Shown here: positions 60,403 through 64,000 of the stretch, piece by piece
Layout of the letters: each line of letters opens with the position of its first letter
Position numbering within the stretch: the first letter of the stretch is position 1
Translations under genes and position numbers: made by a program
Assembly (NCBI GenBank): GCA_003164035.1
Contig: PLRS01000056.1
Coordinates: 62,001 to 126,000 of the forward strand
Direction: 5' to 3'
Length of the DNA: 64,000 bases
Source: Bryobacterales bacterium
GTDB taxonomy: Bacteria; Acidobacteriota; Terriglobia; Bryobacterales; Bryobacteraceae
The notes under the pieces: model-generated
The model's input: the letters and a program-made list of their open reading frames with translations, nothing else
Databases searched by the model: none
Told to the model about the DNA's origin: nothing

Positions 60403-61665
60403 TTAGTGGATCAAGTTTATGGTGTCCTGGCTCAATTGGTCGGCCGTAGTCACCACGTGGGCGTTGGCTTCGTAGGCGCGCTGGTAAACGATCAGGTTGG
60501 TGAACTCGGTGGCAATGTCGACGTTGGAAGCCTCGAGCGACCCTCCCTGGATCGTGCCGCGGCCCCCGGTTCCCGGCACACCGACCGACGGGTTCGCGGT
60601 CGCAGCACTAAGCTCGTAATTGTCGTTGCCGGTGGTGATCAGAGTGTCGGGATCGCGAATCGAGGCCATGGCAATCTGGCCCACCACCACCTCGCTGCCG
60701 TCTGAATACTGCGCCAGCACGGTGCCGCCGTTGCCGATGCCCACCTGGTCCAGTTGCGCCGCCGGCGTCCCGTTTTGGGTAGTGGCGGAGGAAGCCGACG
60801 ACTCGCCGTATTGGGTGATCATTCCCGCGGCGGAACTGTTGTAAACGCTCCAGGTGATGCTCATGTCGGTAGCCCCGTCGGTGAGGCCGGGGATGCTGAT
60901 CGTGATGGGACTGCCGGAGGTGGGCGAAGTGAGGTTGCCGTTTGAGTCGAACGTCAGCGTGCCGTCGGCGCCGGTGTCGTAGGGCGTGCCGGTGGTCCCG
61001 GCGGTCACGTCGGCGCCCGGGATCGTCACCCCGTAGCTCCAGGAGTTGGCCGCGGTCTTCTGAAAGTTCACCGTCAGCGTGTGCGAGGTTCCCAGGCTGT
61101 CGTAGACCGTGATGGGCACGGAAAACGCGGAGGTCGCACCGATGGCGGCCGAAGAGTCCAGATTCAGAGAGGCATCCATGGTGGTGGTGGCAACCGGCGG
61201 GTTGAGAGCGCCCACCGGAACCACGATGTCGCCGACCGGGCCGTTGGTATCCACGGTGCCGTCCGCGTTCAGAGCGGTCCAACCCTGTACGTAATCCCCG
61301 GTATTGGTCATCAGGTTGCCGCCAGTATCGGTCTGGAAAGCTCCGTTGCGGGTGTAGTAGGTGTTGCCGGAGGGGTTCTGCACCACGAAGAACCCGTCGC
61401 CCTGGATGGCGGAATCGAGCACGCCGGCACTGGTCTGGATCGCCCCCTGGGTGAACTCCATTTGAGTGAGCGGCGTGGCCGTACCGAATCCGACTTGGGT
61501 CTGGCCGAGACCGGCTCCCAACGACTGGGTCACAAGGTCCGAAAAGGTCACCGTGCTGGACTTGAAACCGGTCGAGTTCAGGTTTGCCAGGTTGTTGCCC
61601 ACGACGTCGATGGCCGTGGAGTCTGCATTGAGCGCCGAAAGCGCCGTCGAAAACGATGTGAACAT
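60403..61665 (-). CDS. flgE: Flagellar hook protein FlgE
   Basis: The 420-residue product has the D0 helix with the rod/hook signature (STALSALNADSTAIDVVGNN, LANLNSTGFKSS), AIQGDGFFVVQNPSGNTYYT, a beta-rich middle and the C-terminal EASNVDIATEFTNLIVYQRA. AAGGGAG lies about seven bases before the ATG. Short for a hook protein but complete. Confidence 0.95.
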   Translation of the reverse strand: MFTSFSTALSALNADSTAIDVVGNNLANLNSTGFKSSTVTFSDLVTQSLGAGLGQTQVGFGTATPLTQMEFTQGAIQTSAGVLDSAIQGDGFFVVQNPSGNTYYTRNGAFQTDTGGNLMTNTGDYVQGWTALNADGTVDTNGPVGDIVVPVGALNPPVATTTMDASLNLDSSAAIGATSAFSVPITVYDSLGTSHTLTVNFQKTAANSWSYGVTIPGADVTAGTTGTPYDTGADGTLTFDSNGNLTSPTSGSPITISIPGLTDGATDMSITWSVYNSSAAGMITQYGESSASSATTQNGTPAAQLDQVGIGNGGTVLAQYSDGSEVVVGQIAMASIRDPDTLITTGNDNYELSAATANPSVGVPGTGGRGTIQGGSLEASNVDIATEFTNLIVYQRAYEANAHVVTTADQLSQDTINLIH

Positions 61666-61693
61666 CTCTTTCTCCCTTATGACTCCGGAAATC

Positions 61694-61999
61694 CTAACTG
61701 CTGCTGCCGGTGGCGCCGGAGGTGCCGGTCGTGCCGGTGCTGCCTGTCATCTGGTTCAGATCCTGAAGGATCGAGGAAACGTTCGAGCTGAGGCCCATGG
61801 TCTCCTGTAACTGCTGCACTTCGGCGAGTTGCGTCACCATGTTGGTGGTATCCATGGGATTGGTCGGGTCCTGGTTTTGCAACTGGGCCACGAGCAGTTG
61901 CAGGAACATGCTCTGGGTGCTGCCCGTCGCCGAGGAAGAGCCGGTTGCGGTTGTCTGGCTCGTGGAGCCGCCGGTAAGCGAAGTAACGCCGGATGCCAT
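61694..61999 (-). CDS. flgD: Hook cap protein FlgD, short form
   Basis: The 101-residue product has the FlgD core MFLQLLVAQLQNQDPTNPMD and TTNMVTQLAEVQQLQETMGL, flanked by Ser/Thr/Gly-rich ends. The C-terminal Tudor/Ig-like domains of full FlgD (~220 residues) are absent, and no continuation is seen downstream. AGGAGG precedes the ATG by eight bases. Confidence 0.9.
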   Translation of the reverse strand: MASGVTSLTGGSTSQTTATGSSSATGSTQSMFLQLLVAQLQNQDPTNPMDTTNMVTQLAEVQQLQETMGLSSNVSSILQDLNQMTGSTGTTGTSGATGSSS

Positions 62000-62012
62000 C
62001 GCGAAAGTCCTC

Positions 62013-62690
62013 CTAAGTAGAAGCCGGGGCCGGGGTATCCGCGATCTGCGCGATCATCTGGTCGATGGTCGATTGCGGATATCCGTGGGTGTAGATCTGA
62101 GCGACCAGGCCTGCATTGACCTGGGCGCCGTTGGGAAGTTGCACCATGAGGTTGGGCTGCGACTGCTCGAAGGGCCCCCCGCCGTTGCCCAGGATGGCGT
62201 CGGTGGATACCACCGTGCCGCCCAACATATTGGCAACAGTCTGAGCCGTGGCCGGAGTCGCGAAGTAGTACGGGTTGTAGTTATAGGTCAATCCGTTCGG
62301 GCCGGTTCCGCCGGGATTGGTTTCCCAGGGGTTGGCTCCAAAGACCGACTCCGCGGTGGGCGCGGAGCTCCCCGATGCCGATGTGCCGGAGGTAGACGTA
62401 CTCGACTCGCTGGAAGAAGACGTGGCGGCCGACCCGCTACTCGCCGCAGCCGACGAGGAAGCGCCCGATGTGGTACCGGCGCCGGTCGACGCTTGCGCCC
62501 CGGAACTAGCGGCCGTCTTGCCTGCCGTTGGCATCGAGACTCCGATTTTTCGAGATTCCTCGGCCGCCGTGCGCGCGAATAGGGTCTGGAAATCGGTGGA
62601 TGCGGCGGCCGGTTTCGAAGCCCTGCCGGTGGCTGCGGCCGCCGATACCCCATCGGCGTGCGAGTTCATGGAAGTGAGGTGAATAACCAT
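62013..62690 (-). CDS. Ser/Ala-rich flagellar operon protein of unknown function
   Basis: The 225-residue product has an N-terminal part (FQTLFARTAAEESRKIGVSM), a long Ser/Ala/Thr-rich stretch (~50-110) and a conserved-looking C-terminal domain (YYFATPATAQTVANMLGG, PNLMVQLPNGAQVNAGLVAQ, STIDQMIAQIA). The start at ATG 62690 has AAAGGA six bases upstream; ATG 62669 overlaps the fliK stop but lacks a binding site. Its place between fliK and flgD suggests hook or rod assembly. Confidence 0.7.
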   Translation of the reverse strand: MVIHLTSMNSHADGVSAAAATGRASKPAAASTDFQTLFARTAAEESRKIGVSMPTAGKTAASSGAQASTGAGTTSGASSSAAASSGSAATSSSSESSTSTSGTSASGSSAPTAESVFGANPWETNPGGTGPNGLTYNYNPYYFATPATAQTVANMLGGTVVSTDAILGNGGGPFEQSQPNLMVQLPNGAQVNAGLVAQIYTHGYPQSTIDQMIAQIADTPAPAST

Positions 62691-64000
62691 TGAAAGTCCT
62701 TTCGATTCGTATCGGTTTCCGGCGACTGAGAAGACTGCCCGAGCCGTTGGTCGGGCGGCTGTTGTTGTTGTTGCTGCTGTCGCCGTCCCTGCTTTTGCCC
62801 GCCCTGGCCGTCCGCGTTGGCCGAGGCGCCCTTGTCAGCGGCATTCGGCGACATCGTGGAAGCCGACGCTGGATGCCAGATGGCGGCATGGAAACCGCTC
62901 TCGGCGAACCGCGTGGCCAGCGCTGGCAGCTCCTGGCGTAACGCGCTCGTCAGTTGGCTGTCCGGAGTGCGAACGTCGACCCGTACCTCGCCAGCGCGCT
63001 CCGTCACGCGCACCGCCACGCCGCCCGCGCCGGAGCGCACCTGCAACTGGATTCCACGATTCACCGTGGTGGCGGACGAAGCCGCCGGGGCGCCAGCCTC
63101 GGCCGGAGGCCGGGGCGGGGCCGGAGAGTCCCCGGCGATTGTCGGAACCGCGGGGCGGAGCGGTGGCTGCGACGGCGCCATCGCCGAGAGCAGGTTACCG
63201 GCCTCGGTGGTAAGCGGCTCCGCCGGCGGCGCGGCCGTTTCGGCTGGCTCTGGACGGCTGGCTCCACGCGAATTCGAAGCCGTTTGGGGCCGGTCTGGAC
63301 GCGAATCGTCCGCCACGGACGAATCGCGATCGGCGGTTGCCACCTCCGCTTGCCCACTGGCGGAGCCAGGACGCGCCGGGTCGCCGGAGACCGAAGCGCC
63401 GGCTGCCGGTGGATTGGACTCACGGTACGACGCGGTGGGGCTCCGGTAGGGCGCCGGCACCGGCCCTACCGAAACCGCGAAGGCGGCGAGGGTCTTCGAC
63501 TCGTGAGGCGTCAATCGCGCCTGAAAGGCCAACGGGGCGCTCGAAGCCCAACGAGCGACCGGTGAGAGCAGGGGACCGGCGAGGGGCGCCGGCTTCCCGG
63601 AACTTTCCCGCCGCAAGGATTCATACTGTGGCCCCGTCGGGGAACCGCGATCCCCCCCGGTCGCAAGGTGCGGCTCCGACGGGGCGTCCGAGGGCGCCGA
63701 CACCTCGCCCGCTTCCGCTTGAGTCGGCGGCAAAACCTGCGCGGCGGCCGAAAGCGGTGCCACCAAAGCGGCCTGTGGCGATGGCGCGGATGGGACATCG
63801 GCCTGATGGGAAGATGTCGTGGCGGCTCGATCGCGAGAGAGGTGTCGATCCACGGGTTGCCGCGCAGGACTGGAATTCGATCTCGCGGCGCCCGGATCCA
63901 TCGGCCCAACCGGCAGAATAAACGGTGGAGGAGTCAGCGCCGGTGTTTCGCCGGTTGTCGCGGCGGGTTGGACGGACGAGTTTTGGGGCGCGCCGCGGCG
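62666..64000 (-). CDS. fliK: Flagellar hook-length control protein FliK, N-terminus beyond window
   Basis: The frame is open to the right edge, so the start lies outside; at least 444 residues are visible. Most is Pro/Ala/Ser/Arg-rich and disordered. The C-terminal part (IQLQVRSGAGGVAVRVTERA, GEVRVDVRTPDSQLTSALRQ, ELPALATRFAESGFHAAIWH) matches the FliK hook-length control domain. It ends with a Gln-rich tract (RRQQQQQQQPPDQR). FliK measures hook length and triggers the FlhB switch. An in-frame ATG at 63901 is unlikely to be the start because the protein-like sequence continues upstream. Confidence 0.87.
   Translation of the reverse strand, partial: RRGAPQNSSVQPAATTGETPALTPPPFILPVGPMDPGAARSNSSPARQPVDRHLSRDRAATTSSHQADVPSAPSPQAALVAPLSAAAQVLPPTQAEAGEVSAPSDAPSEPHLATGGDRGSPTGPQYESLRRESSGKPAPLAGPLLSPVARWASSAPLAFQARLTPHESKTLAAFAVSVGPVPAPYRSPTASYRESNPPAAGASVSGDPARPGSASGQAEVATADRDSSVADDSRPDRPQTASNSRGASRPEPAETAAPPAEPLTTEAGNLLSAMAPSQPPLRPAVPTIAGDSPAPPRPPAEAGAPAASSATTVNRGIQLQVRSGAGGVAVRVTERAGEVRVDVRTPDSQLTSALRQELPALATRFAESGFHAAIWHPASASTMSPNAADKGASANADGQGGQKQGRRQQQQQQQPPDQRLGQSSQSPETDTNRKDFQWLFTSLP

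Noticed and set aside
1-64000. CRISPR arrays, tRNA and rRNA genes
   Set aside because: No regularly spaced direct repeats, no cloverleaf with anticodon arm and no rRNA-like stretches were recognised on reading; a covariance search was not possible.

Overview
The window is a GC-rich bacterial chromosome segment, most likely from an acidobacterium of the Solibacter/Bryobacter type. This is inferred from gene content, not from a marker gene: small secreted 'SGKW' proteins, SpoIVB-S55 proteins, a CHAT/TPR protein beside a sigma factor and a zinc-finger anti-sigma protein, degenerate serine/threonine kinases, and a secreted repeat protein with 'DI.GYFA' modules. No rRNA, tRNA or CRISPR array was seen.

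Layout. 1-5.4 kb: a damaged secreted repeat-protein gene running off the left edge, a small secreted protein, a transglutaminase-like membrane protein and a small hypothetical gene. 5.5-13.8 kb (+ strand): first flagellar block, flbD-motA-motB-fliW-csrA-TPR glycosyltransferase-flagellin-fliD-small chaperone-like gene. Sigma-28-like promoters precede flbD and flagellin. 13.9-20 kb: GT2/methyltransferase fusion, HTH protein, lepA and two degenerate kinases. 20-24.9 kb: aldo/keto reductase, then a four-gene cassette of unknown function lying between a diverged fragment and the intact 3' end of an ABC ATPase gene. 25-34 kb: secreted TPR-like protein, zinc ribbon, PilZ protein and a polysaccharide glycosyltransferase cluster. 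33.8-37.7 kb: anti-sigma, sigma and CHAT-TPR genes. 38.4-43.4 kb: S55-type secreted protein and beta-propeller protein, then a decayed toxin-antitoxin module followed by a diverged copy of the propeller gene 3' end and a MITE-like hairpin element. 43.4-51.6 kb: murI, class IV aminotransferase coupled to a GH27-like enzyme, CAP protein, four-carbon sugar kinase, amidase, actin-like protein and glutamine amidotransferase. 51.6-64 kb (- strand): second flagellar block, read right to left as fliK-ser-rich protein-flgD-flgE-fliN-fliO-fliP-fliQ-fliR-flhB-flhA-flhF-sigma28-FliN/FliY-like-DUF2802-like, largely with short overlaps.

The two flagellar blocks fit together. The right block encodes the export gate, hook and the sigma-28 that should read the promoters in front of flbD and flagellin in the left block; FliW and CsrA, next to flagellin, form the known post-transcriptional control pair for flagellin. 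The most unusual observations are the two cargo modules each flanked by the intact and a diverged copy of a neighbouring gene's 3' end, the uncharacterised four-gene cassette, a family of palindromic intergenic repeats, and the paired kinase-fold proteins that lack catalytic motifs.
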